Assembly (NCBI GenBank): GCA_024224295.1 | Contig: JAAENN010000156.1 | Coordinates: forward strand, 62,001 to 126,000 | DNA length: 64,000 nucleotides | Source: Shimia sp. | GTDB lineage: Bacteria > Pseudomonadota > Alphaproteobacteria > Rhodobacterales > Rhodobacteraceae | Direction: 5' to 3' | Position numbers and translations under genes: made by a program | Part shown: positions 20,054 through 27,320 of the stretch, piece by piece | How the letters are laid out: every line of letters starts with the position of its first letter | Position numbering within the stretch: position 1 is the stretch's first letter | The notes under the pieces: model-generated | The model's input: only the letters and a program-made list of their open reading frames with translations | Told to the model about the DNA's origin: nothing | The model's database searches: none

Positions 20054-20506
20054 ATGTCCCAGCCTGTCGTCCTGATCCGTCCTCTCACTGAAGCCGACCA
20101 CGCAGAGTGGCGCCGTCTCTGGACCGACTACATCACCTTCTACGAAAGCACGGTGTCTGAAGAGGTCTACGCCTCCACCTTTGCCCGCCTTCTGGGCGAT
20201 GATCCGCAAGATTACTCCTGCCTAGTGGCGGAACTCGACGGCAAGCTCATTGGCCTTACCCACTACCTGTTACACCGCCACGCGTGGAAGGTTGAAAACG
20301 TCTGCTACCTACAAGACCTTTACGCCGACCCCGAGGTGCGCGGTACCGGTGTGGGCCGCAAACTGATTGAAGCCGTGTATCAAGCAGCAGATGACGCCGG
20401 TGCGCCAAGCGTGTATTGGATGACCCAGGAATTTAACACCAACGCCCGCAAGCTTTATGACCGTATTGGGCAGTTGTCCCCATTTATTAAGTACCAAAGG
20501 CCCTGA
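20054..20506 (+). CDS. GNAT-family N-acetyltransferase
   Basis: 150 aa with the GNAT fold: acetyl-CoA loop in LYADPEVRGTGVGRKLIEAV (motif A, R/Q-x-x-G-x-G/A as RGTGVG) and the C-terminal NARKLYDRIG motif B. Substrate unknown. It overlaps no neighbour and ends 2 nt before the DUF2927 lipoprotein gene, so it is likely in the same transcript. Confidence 0.85.
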   Translation: MSQPVVLIRPLTEADHAEWRRLWTDYITFYESTVSEEVYASTFARLLGDDPQDYSCLVAELDGKLIGLTHYLLHRHAWKVENVCYLQDLYADPEVRGTGVGRKLIEAVYQAADDAGAPSVYWMTQEFNTNARKLYDRIGQLSPFIKYQRP

Positions 20507-20508
20507 TT

Positions 20509-21879
20509 TTGCGCTCTTTTCTTCCCTCACTGATCCCTTTGGCTTTTGCCCTGGCGGCCTGTACGCCGGTTGGTCAAAATGGCGTGCCCACCCGCGCCGC
20601 AGTGAGCGACACCACTTTGCCGCCGGTCAAAGCTTTCTCCACGCCGCGTCCCATTCCGCCCAACCGGTCCAACCGCGACATTGCCCGCGACTTTCTGGAT
20701 CTCAGCTTTGAGTTGGAAAGCGGCCGCAGCCTAGAGCGCCTGACCCGCTTTGAAGGCCCAATCACAGTGCGAGTCACCGGCGCGCCGCCTACAGGCATGA
20801 TGCCGGACCTTAAAGCCCTGCTGGCTCGCCTGCGGAACGAAGCCCGTATCGACATTTCGCTGACGCAATCACCGTCCGCCAACATCACCATTCAGGCCGT
20901 CTCCCGCCGAGACATCCGCAAAGCCCTGCCACAAGCCGCTTGCTTTGTGGTGCCAAACATTTCCTCTCTGTCGCAATACCGCTCCGCGCGGCGCAGTGGC
21001 GCCGCCAACTGGGCGCAACTGGAAAACCGTTCCAAGATCGCAATCTTCTTACCAAATGACACCAGCCCGCAAGAAACCCGCGACTGTCTGCACGAAGAAC
21101 TGGCACAGGCCCTTGGCCCCTTGAACGACCTTTATCGACTGCCCGACAGCGTCTTTAACGACGACAACATCCACGCAGTACTCACCGGTTTTGATATGAC
21201 CATTCTTCGGGCCTACTACGATCCAACCCTGCGCACTGGCATGACCCGTAGTGAGGTGGCGGCTCGCTTGCCAGCCATCCTCTCGCGCATCAATCCTCGC
21301 GGCGATCAACTCTCCAGCAACCCTTTGCCGGAAACACCCAGAGAATGGATCAACGCGGTGCAAACCGCACTTGGCCCTGGCACGTCACCAGCCAACCGTC
21401 GGGCCGCCGCCCGCCAGTCTCTGGTAATTGCCCAAAACAAGGGCTGGCAGGATCATCGCCTTGGATTTGCGCATTACGCTCTTGGCCGTCTACTGCAGTC
21501 TCAAGACGTTGCTGCCGCGCACAGCCACTTCATAGCAGCCGACCGCGCCTATCGCTCTGCTGACCCATTCGGCCCTCACCGAGCTTTTGTCGCAACGCAA
21601 CTCTCAGCCTACGCGATCAGCGCAGGCCAAAGCCGCGAAGCACTCAACATCTTAAGCCCACAAATTGGACCTGCTGGCCGCTTTGAAAACGCCGCGCTGC
21701 TTTCTACGCTCATGCTTTTGCAGGCCGAAGCGCTGGAGATGGAAGGCAAGTTCGAGGACGCCGGCGCCCTACGTCTGGACAGTCTTGGCTGGGCACGATA
21801 CGGGTTTGGCCCGGACTGGGCCGTTCGCGCAAAGCTGCGTGAGATTACGGCACTCAGCCCGATTAAAGGGAGATCTTAG
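20509..21879 (+). CDS. DUF2927-containing lipoprotein with TTG start
   Basis: 456 aa. The TTG start at 20509 gives an 18-residue lipoprotein signal ending in LALAAC, so the protein is probably anchored to the periplasmic side of a membrane. Residues ~60-250 resemble DUF2927, including the CLHEELAQALGPLNDLY segment, a His-Glu motif reminiscent of metalloproteases. The C-terminal ~150 residues look like helical TPR-type repeats. Function unknown. It lies within the MoxR-VWA gene set and is followed after 6 nt by a micro-protein gene. Confidence 0.75.
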   Translation: MRSFLPSLIPLAFALAACTPVGQNGVPTRAAVSDTTLPPVKAFSTPRPIPPNRSNRDIARDFLDLSFELESGRSLERLTRFEGPITVRVTGAPPTGMMPDLKALLARLRNEARIDISLTQSPSANITIQAVSRRDIRKALPQAACFVVPNISSLSQYRSARRSGAANWAQLENRSKIAIFLPNDTSPQETRDCLHEELAQALGPLNDLYRLPDSVFNDDNIHAVLTGFDMTILRAYYDPTLRTGMTRSEVAARLPAILSRINPRGDQLSSNPLPETPREWINAVQTALGPGTSPANRRAAARQSLVIAQNKGWQDHRLGFAHYALGRLLQSQDVAAAHSHFIAADRAYRSADPFGPHRAFVATQLSAYAISAGQSREALNILSPQIGPAGRFENAALLSTLMLLQAEALEMEGKFEDAGALRLDSLGWARYGFGPDWAVRAKLREITALSPIKGRS

Positions 21880-21885
21880 GACACT

Positions 21886-22053
21886 ATGTTTGTACTTTTT
21901 GGCGCCCTCATCGGCACACTCACTGGTGGCATATTGGCCAAACGCCGCGGTGGCAAACGCGCAGACATCCTGCAATACGGCTTTGTCTATGCCATGATGT
22001 TTGCGATACTCGGTCTATTCATCACACTCATCCTCCACCGCATGGCGCTCTGA
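21886..22053 (+). CDS. Small membrane protein (55 aa)
   Basis: An ATG at 21886 opens a 55-residue frame ending in TGA at 22051-22053. The product starts MFVLFGALIGTLTGG, has a basic loop KRRGGKRAD and a second hydrophobic helix (YAMMFAILGLFITLIL), suggesting two membrane segments. It fits tightly between neighbours: 6 nt after the DUF2927 gene and 3 nt before the VWA gene. It fills a gap that would otherwise be noncoding in a compact operon. No known function. Confidence 0.65.
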   Translation: MFVLFGALIGTLTGGILAKRRGGKRADILQYGFVYAMMFAILGLFITLILHRMAL

Positions 22054-22056
22054 CTC

Positions 22057-23241
22057 ATGTTCCTGCCCTTCTTTGAAAATCTGCGCGAGGCCCGAGTTCC
22101 GGTGTCCCTGCGTGAATTTCTTGGTTTTCTGGAAGGGTTAAAGGCCGGACTTGCCACCTACGACGTGGAAAGCTTCTACTACCTCGCCCGCACCATCATG
22201 GTAAAAGACGAGCGCAACATCGACAAATTTGATCGCGCATTTTCGGCCACCTTTGACGGGCTCGGGGAGCTTTCCGCCCAGGACGTACTTGAGGCAGTCG
22301 ACATTCCAGAAGAGTGGCTGCGGAAGATGGCCGAAAAACACCTCTCCACAGAGGAAATGGCCGAAATCGAAGCGCTGGGTGGCTTTGATAAGCTGATGGA
22401 AACGCTGCAAGAGCGCCTCAAAGAACAGGAAGGCCGTCATCAGGGTGGCAATAAATGGATCGGCACCGCTGGTACCTCACCCTTTGGTGCCTATGGCTAC
22501 AACCCTGAAGGCGTGCGCATCGGCCAGAAAGAAAGCCGCCATCGCAAAGCGGTCAAAGTCTGGGACAAACGCGAGTTCAAAAACTTCGATGGTTCCGTCG
22601 AACTGGGCACCCGTAACATAAAAGTCGCGCTCAAACGCCTGCGCCGCTGGGCCCGCGAAGGCGCGGCAGAGGAGCTGGACCTCAACGGTACCATCAAGGC
22701 AACCGCCGAGCACGGCTACCTCGATGTGAAAACCCGCCCCGAGCGCCACAACGCGGTAAAAGTCCTTCTGTTTCTGGACGTTGGCGGCTCGATGGATCCT
22801 CATATTAAAGTGGTCGAAGAGCTGTTCTCCGCGGCCCGCGCAGAGTTCAAACACCTCGAATACTACTACTACCACAACTGCCTCTACGAAGGCGTATGGC
22901 GCGACAACAAACGCCGCTGGAACGATCAGACCCCCACCCACGAAGTGCTACGCACCTATGGGCCTGACTATAAATGCATTTTTGTTGGCGACGCCTCCAT
23001 GTCGCCTTACGAAATTGCCTACGCAGGCGGTGCCAACGAGCATTGGAATCAGGAGGCCGGTCAGGTCTGGCTGGAGCGCGCGCGGGACCAATGGGCGTCC
23101 AATCTCTGGATAAACCCGTTGCCAGAGGCGCATTGGCAATACACCCACTCGATCGGCATGATCCAAGAGATTTTTGAAAACCGCATGGTGCCTATGACGC
23201 TGGAAGGTCTGGAACGCGGCATGCGGAACTTAACACGCTGA
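22057..23241 (+). CDS. VWA-domain protein, CoxE-like
   Basis: 394 aa. The C-terminal half is a von Willebrand factor A domain with the metal-ion site in LFLDVGGSMDPH (DxGxS pattern; Gly in place of the usual Ser at the middle position). The N-terminal half is the helical CoxE-type region, with a charged linker near EQEGRHQGG. Such proteins work with MoxR ATPases, here encoded at 19060-19899, in remodelling or metal insertion. Adjacent micro-protein and lipoprotein genes suggest a membrane-associated task. The client is not identifiable. Confidence 0.85.
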   Translation: MFLPFFENLREARVPVSLREFLGFLEGLKAGLATYDVESFYYLARTIMVKDERNIDKFDRAFSATFDGLGELSAQDVLEAVDIPEEWLRKMAEKHLSTEEMAEIEALGGFDKLMETLQERLKEQEGRHQGGNKWIGTAGTSPFGAYGYNPEGVRIGQKESRHRKAVKVWDKREFKNFDGSVELGTRNIKVALKRLRRWAREGAAEELDLNGTIKATAEHGYLDVKTRPERHNAVKVLLFLDVGGSMDPHIKVVEELFSAARAEFKHLEYYYYHNCLYEGVWRDNKRRWNDQTPTHEVLRTYGPDYKCIFVGDASMSPYEIAYAGGANEHWNQEAGQVWLERARDQWASNLWINPLPEAHWQYTHSIGMIQEIFENRMVPMTLEGLERGMRNLTR

Positions 23242-23288
23242 CGTGAAGGCGGGTTGAAGCCACGCGCGGCTTGCCTCATATCTTTCAT

Positions 23289-23981
23289 ATGATCAAACTG
23301 ATGCCAATCCTCATCGCGGTGCTCTACGGCTTCCTGATGATGCGTTTTTCCGCCTGGCGCACTGCACGCGAGCTGGATGCCAAATCCACGGAACTGGCTG
23401 ATCCCCGCCTCAATCCCCTGATCAAGGACATGGCCAAGGCCCTAGATCTGCCGCGTATCCGCGTGCACATCTATGAGATTGAACCTGTGAACGGCCTCGC
23501 CGCACCGGACGGCCGTATCTTCCTCACCCGCGGGTTTTACAACCGCTACCGCGCTGGCGACGTGACCGCCGAGGAAATTGCCTCCGTGGTGGCCCATGAA
23601 TTGGGTCACGTGGCTTTGGGCCACTCCCGTCGCCGTATGATCGACTTCTCCGGCCAAAACGCCCTGCGCACCGCGCTGGCCATGGTGCTCAACCGCTTCT
23701 TGCCCGGCATTGGCCCACTAGTGGCCAACACCGCCACCAGCCTGCTCTCCGCACGCCTGTCGCGTGGCGACGAGTACGAAGCGGACGCATACGCCGCTGC
23801 GTTGCTGGTGAAATCCGGCATCGGTACCGCACCACAAAAAGCGCTATTTGAAAAACTTTCCCACCTTACAGGCGCAAATGGGGCCAGCACCCCAGCCTGG
23901 TTGCTCAGCCACCCCAAAACCGAAGAACGCATTCAGGCCATCGAAAAGCTCGAACGCAAATGGGGCATCGCCAAAGCCTAG
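23289..23981 (+). CDS. M48-family zinc metallopeptidase
   Basis: 230 aa from the ATG at 23289; an upstream TTG at 23271 is possible. N-terminal hydrophobic helix, then the zinc site VVAHELGHVALGHSR (HELGH at ~103-107) and the third ligand region DEYEADAYAAAL. Resembles HtpX/Oma1-type membrane-associated M48 peptidases used in protein quality control. It starts 47 nt after the VWA gene on the same strand, so it may be part of that gene set. Substrate unknown. Confidence 0.85.
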   Translation: MIKLMPILIAVLYGFLMMRFSAWRTARELDAKSTELADPRLNPLIKDMAKALDLPRIRVHIYEIEPVNGLAAPDGRIFLTRGFYNRYRAGDVTAEEIASVVAHELGHVALGHSRRRMIDFSGQNALRTALAMVLNRFLPGIGPLVANTATSLLSARLSRGDEYEADAYAAALLVKSGIGTAPQKALFEKLSHLTGANGASTPAWLLSHPKTEERIQAIEKLERKWGIAKA

Positions 23982-24523
23982 TCGCTTACGGCCTTCGCCA
24001 GCTTGGGAAGCCGTGCCTTCTTGAGCAGCTTCCGCATTTCCCACGCCTCACCGCTCAAGCGCTCCGCCTCATGACGCACCGCCTCGCACACGGCGGCAAC
24101 CCGTTCCGGATCATCCCCCCAGAAACCGCGCAACAGTTCATCTGGCGCAATTCGCTCCAGCCCCTCTTCCGCCAGTACATGCTTCGGAAAGTCTTTGGCA
24201 TTCACTGTGACAATCGCATCCGCTGATCCAGAAATCGCTGCTGCGAGCACATGCACGTCATGCTCATCCGGCAGATACAGCCGGTCTTCTAGAGAAGGTT
24301 TCCAAGTCACCGCAGCTTTGGGCCAGGCTGCTTGCACCAGCGCAATCTCACCTCGCGCCTGCGGCTCACCAGTTGGTCCCAATTTCCGCGCTGCCCGCGC
24401 CCATTCTTCCAAGATGCGTTCGGACCATTGCGGCTCAAACGCGCCGGTCTTAGCCACGCCCAGCAACACTTCTCGCATCACCGTTGGATACAGAACGCAA
24501 GTATCGAGCAGTAGACGCGTCAT
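23978..24523 (-). CDS. PIN-domain protein (RSP_2648-like family)
   Basis: 181 aa. PIN nuclease fold: first acidic residue in LLLDTCVLYP (Asp7), then EEWARAAR and the later acid in DAIVTVNAKDFP. It is not paired with an antitoxin gene; instead it overlaps by 4 nt the end of the rRNA methyltransferase gene upstream of it on the same strand. That coupling suggests an RNA-processing role and not a toxin-antitoxin module. Matches my recollection of a conserved Rhodobacteraceae PIN family of this length; nuclease activity is unproven. Confidence 0.78.
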   Translation of the reverse strand: MTRLLLDTCVLYPTVMREVLLGVAKTGAFEPQWSERILEEWARAARKLGPTGEPQARGEIALVQAAWPKAAVTWKPSLEDRLYLPDEHDVHVLAAAISGSADAIVTVNAKDFPKHVLAEEGLERIAPDELLRGFWGDDPERVAAVCEAVRHEAERLSGEAWEMRKLLKKARLPKLAKAVSD

Positions 24524-25731
24524 AGGCGGAAGAACAATGACTTAAGGTATCCGCTTTCCGCCAACTGTGGCATCAACGGATGGTCAGCCCCTGCAAAACC
24601 CGTGTGAATGAGCTGCGCATGGCGCCCGGCCCGGCCAATGCCGCGCACCGATGCGCCCCGGAACCGCGCTAAATCGGCGGCATGTGAACAGGAACACAGC
24701 CCCAGATAGCCCCCTTCGGCCACCAATTGCGCTGCAAGTCGTGCCACACGCTCATAGGCCCGAAGACCTTTTTCCAGAGCTGGTTTGGACGGGGCAAAGG
24801 CAGGTGGATCACAAATCACAACATCAAACTTCGCGCCTTCTTCACCCAGCGCAGTTAGAACCTCAAAGGCATCCCCCTTGCGGGTGGCAAAGCGTTTCGC
24901 CACGCAAGCGGCCTCTGCGCCCGCCTGCGCCAGCTCCAACGCAGCTGCGGAGCCATCAACCGCGGTAGCGTGGCTCGCACCGCCAGCCAAAGCCGCCAAG
25001 GAAAAGCCCCCCACATGGGAAAACACATCCAACACCTTTGCATCTTTGCAAAGCCCAGCGGAAAATCCGTGATTGGGACGTTGATCGTAGAAAAGTCCGG
25101 TCTTCTGCCCCCCGGTCAAATCTGCCATATAGGTCGCGCCATTCATGACAACCGGTACCGGCGCCCTCGGCGCCGCGCCAACCACGACCGCGCTGTCGTC
25201 TTCCAGCCCTTCCAGCACGCGCGCGCGACCAGAGCCGTTTTTTAACACATTGGACACACCGGTCACCGCCACCAGCGCTGCCACCAGCGGCTCAAGTAGC
25301 GCCTCAGCCCAGGCCGCATTTGGTTGCACCACGGCTGTATCGCCAAAACGATCCACTACCACACCGGGCAGCCCATCGGCCTCCGCATGGATCAAGCGAT
25401 AAAACGGTGCGTCAAACAAACGCTCCCTCATCGCCAGAGCACGGGCGAATTTAGCTTCAAACCAAGCCTGATCGACCTGCGCCTCCGGGTCACGGTCCAA
25501 CATCCGGCAGAAGATCTTGCTCTGGCTGTTGGTCGCAACCAGCCCCAAGGGCTGACGCTTGTCATCCTCCAGCACCGCAAGCGTGCCGGGCACAAGCCCT
25601 TTGGTGCGCCGATCGGTGACCAGCTCATTATCATAGGCCCAGGGAAACCCATGTCGGATCGCGCGGGCGTTGGCTTTTGGTTTCAAGCGCACCACTGGGC
25701 GCGCAGACGAAAAAGAGGACGACATAGACAT
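24520..25731 (-). CDS. RlmI-like class I rRNA large-subunit methyltransferase
   Basis: 403 aa. N-terminal PUA-like region (residues ~15-80, beginning VVRLKPKANARAIRHGFPWAY), a central EEHEH-type domain, then a Rossmann SAM-dependent methyltransferase with VLDVFSHVGGFSLAAL and the catalytic-site motif VVICDPPAFAPSK. The layout is that of RlmI (23S m5C1962) proteins; the exact target base is inference. Translationally coupled to the PIN gene (stop/start overlap). Confidence 0.85.
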   Translation of the reverse strand: MSMSSSFSSARPVVRLKPKANARAIRHGFPWAYDNELVTDRRTKGLVPGTLAVLEDDKRQPLGLVATNSQSKIFCRMLDRDPEAQVDQAWFEAKFARALAMRERLFDAPFYRLIHAEADGLPGVVVDRFGDTAVVQPNAAWAEALLEPLVAALVAVTGVSNVLKNGSGRARVLEGLEDDSAVVVGAAPRAPVPVVMNGATYMADLTGGQKTGLFYDQRPNHGFSAGLCKDAKVLDVFSHVGGFSLAALAGGASHATAVDGSAAALELAQAGAEAACVAKRFATRKGDAFEVLTALGEEGAKFDVVICDPPAFAPSKPALEKGLRAYERVARLAAQLVAEGGYLGLCSCSHAADLARFRGASVRGIGRAGRHAQLIHTGFAGADHPLMPQLAESGYLKSLFFRL

Positions 25732-25788
25732 GTCGCCCTCCTACTTGTTTATGTCGGGTGTGAAAACCCTTCTCTACGTCTCAGCGGA

Positions 25789-26460
25789 TTACTCAGAGGC
25801 AGCCAGCTCGGTGCCAATTTGCTCAAGCGGCTGAATACGTTTGGTTGCGCCGCGTTCCGGAGCGACAAACCCTTCGGCTTTGGTCAGCTCATCACGTACC
25901 ACGCGCGCCAGATGCTGAGTGATGCGATACTTTTGTGTCAATCCTCGGGATTCGGCCTGAATGGCTGTTTGCCCACCATAGCCAACCAAACTCGCCTTGA
26001 TCGGCTTAGGCCCGCGCAAAACCGTGCCGCTCTCCGGCTCAATGATAGTCATCACAAACTCAATCGAATGGATCCCGCCAATGGAATAGCGTGTCTTCTC
26101 TGTCAGCGCATGAAAACGTGTCACTTCAATCTCGACTCGCACCGGCATAGCACCATCCAGCGGATAAGCTCCCAAACGCACACTCTCGCCAAAAATCGCT
26201 TGGACCTGTTCGTAGCGGTTACCCCGCGCGTCGCCGCGCCACACGATGTCCCCAGGAGGGTAGTAAAGGTTCGCTTCTGATACTTTCAGGGTGGTCGGCA
26301 CCAAGACGTCAAAACTCTCTAAGGAGTAAGACGGTGCTGGCGCAGCCATCTCGGTTGGTGCTACGTCAAACGGTGCGTTACGACTGGCTGTGTCTACCGA
26401 CGCACAGGCGCTTGCCCCTAAGGCCAATACCAGTGCCGCAATAACTTTTCCCATTGCCAT
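25789..26460 (-). CDS. DUF6778-like lipoprotein
   Basis: 223 aa from the ATG at 26460, chosen because GAGGAG precedes it; the open frame extends upstream without support. Residues 1-20 form a lipoprotein signal ending in LGASAC. The remainder is mostly beta-rich with a conserved EANLYYPPGDIVWRGD block and a C-terminal EQIGTELAASE tail. I recognise it as the DUF6778-type lipoprotein of roseobacters, with moderate certainty. Function unknown. Confidence 0.7.
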   Translation of the reverse strand: MAMGKVIAALVLALGASACASVDTASRNAPFDVAPTEMAAPAPSYSLESFDVLVPTTLKVSEANLYYPPGDIVWRGDARGNRYEQVQAIFGESVRLGAYPLDGAMPVRVEIEVTRFHALTEKTRYSIGGIHSIEFVMTIIEPESGTVLRGPKPIKASLVGYGGQTAIQAESRGLTQKYRITQHLARVVRDELTKAEGFVAPERGATKRIQPLEQIGTELAASE

Positions 26461-26607
26461 GTCCAACTCCTCGGGCGTTTCTCGCCTCTGCTGTGTCCAT
26501 GCAAATCTGCGGGGCAATTGGGGCACGATTGCGACGTGCCCTAGACGTTTCAAAGGAATTATCTAAAAGTTAAATTACCTATTTTCTTCCACCGGGACCT
26601 TATTTTT

Positions 26608-27051
26608 ATGACAAAGATCGTAGCGACGGCCCTGATCCTCAATTGAAACGACGAGATTTTTGTGCAACGGCGCAGCCCGACCCGCCGTCTCTTTCCCGGC
26701 TGTTGGGATCTTGCCGGGGGCCATGTGGACCCAGGGGAATCCGTAGAACACGCCCTAACCCGCGAGGTTTTTGAGGAAACCGGATGGCAAGTGGGACAAA
26801 TCCGCACCGAGTTGCCCCAAAAGACGTGGCAAGCAGAGGACCGGCCAAGGTTCGAAAGGCAATTCATCGTCTCAGTATTCGGCGATCTGGAAGCCCCAAA
26901 GCTTGAAAGCGGCAAGGTAGATGCTTGGCTCTGAATCGGCAGAGAAGACCTGCAGACGCTTGAAGAAAACCGCAAGGCCGGTGACAACTTCATCCACGAC
27001 AGTGTGATGGAAGCCCTCAATTGGCTCGACACAAACCGCTGGCCACCGGTC
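26608..27051 (+). pseudogene. NUDIX hydrolase pseudogene with two in-frame TGA stops
   Basis: Reading from ATG 26608 gives MTKIVATALILN, TGA (26644-26646), NDEIFVQRR, the intact Nudix box GGHVDPGESVEHALTREVFEETGW, then AWL, TGA (26932-26934), IGREDL and a normal-looking C-terminal stretch ending near NWLDTNRWPP. The frame is never shifted; only two TGA codons interrupt it. The 3' end runs into the convergent small gene at 27050-27319, so the original stop is unclear. A fragment from GTG 26662 could still be translated but would lack strand 1 of the fold. Confidence 0.75.
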
Positions 27052-27319
27052 AGTTTCGAGGTCGCGACCGCCATCCGCCCCGACGTTTGGGCGCACGCAT
27101 CTCCACGCTGCCCTCTTCCAGCACCTGCGTCATCGGATGGCCCGGATGCTTGCTGCCCAGATGTACAATCAACATCTCAATCGCATCGCGCGTGTCTACA
27201 CCCTCTGGCAATGACAATGCCCAATCCAGAAAGATCGATCGACACTCCGAAGTCTCGATACCGTCTATCTTATAACTTTCATGGATCAACCCTTTAGGAT
27301 CGCAATGCGAAATGTCCAT
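27050..27319 (-). CDS. Small conserved roseobacter protein downstream of glnE
   Basis: 89 aa, start ATG at 27319, one base after the glnE stop codon, so translation is probably coupled. Sequence begins MDISHCDPKGLIHESYKI and ends in a basic tail (KRRGGWRSRPRN). It contains FLDWALSLPEGVD, which I recall as conserved in proteins found after glnE in Rhodobacteraceae. No known domain or function. Confidence 0.75.
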   Translation of the reverse strand: MDISHCDPKGLIHESYKIDGIETSECRSIFLDWALSLPEGVDTRDAIEMLIVHLGSKHPGHPMTQVLEEGSVEMRAPKRRGGWRSRPRN

Positions 27320-27320
27320 G

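Noticed and set aside
23978-24523. Toxin-antitoxin module around the PIN gene
   Set aside because: No small antitoxin-like gene is adjacent; the PIN gene is coupled to an rRNA methyltransferase gene instead.
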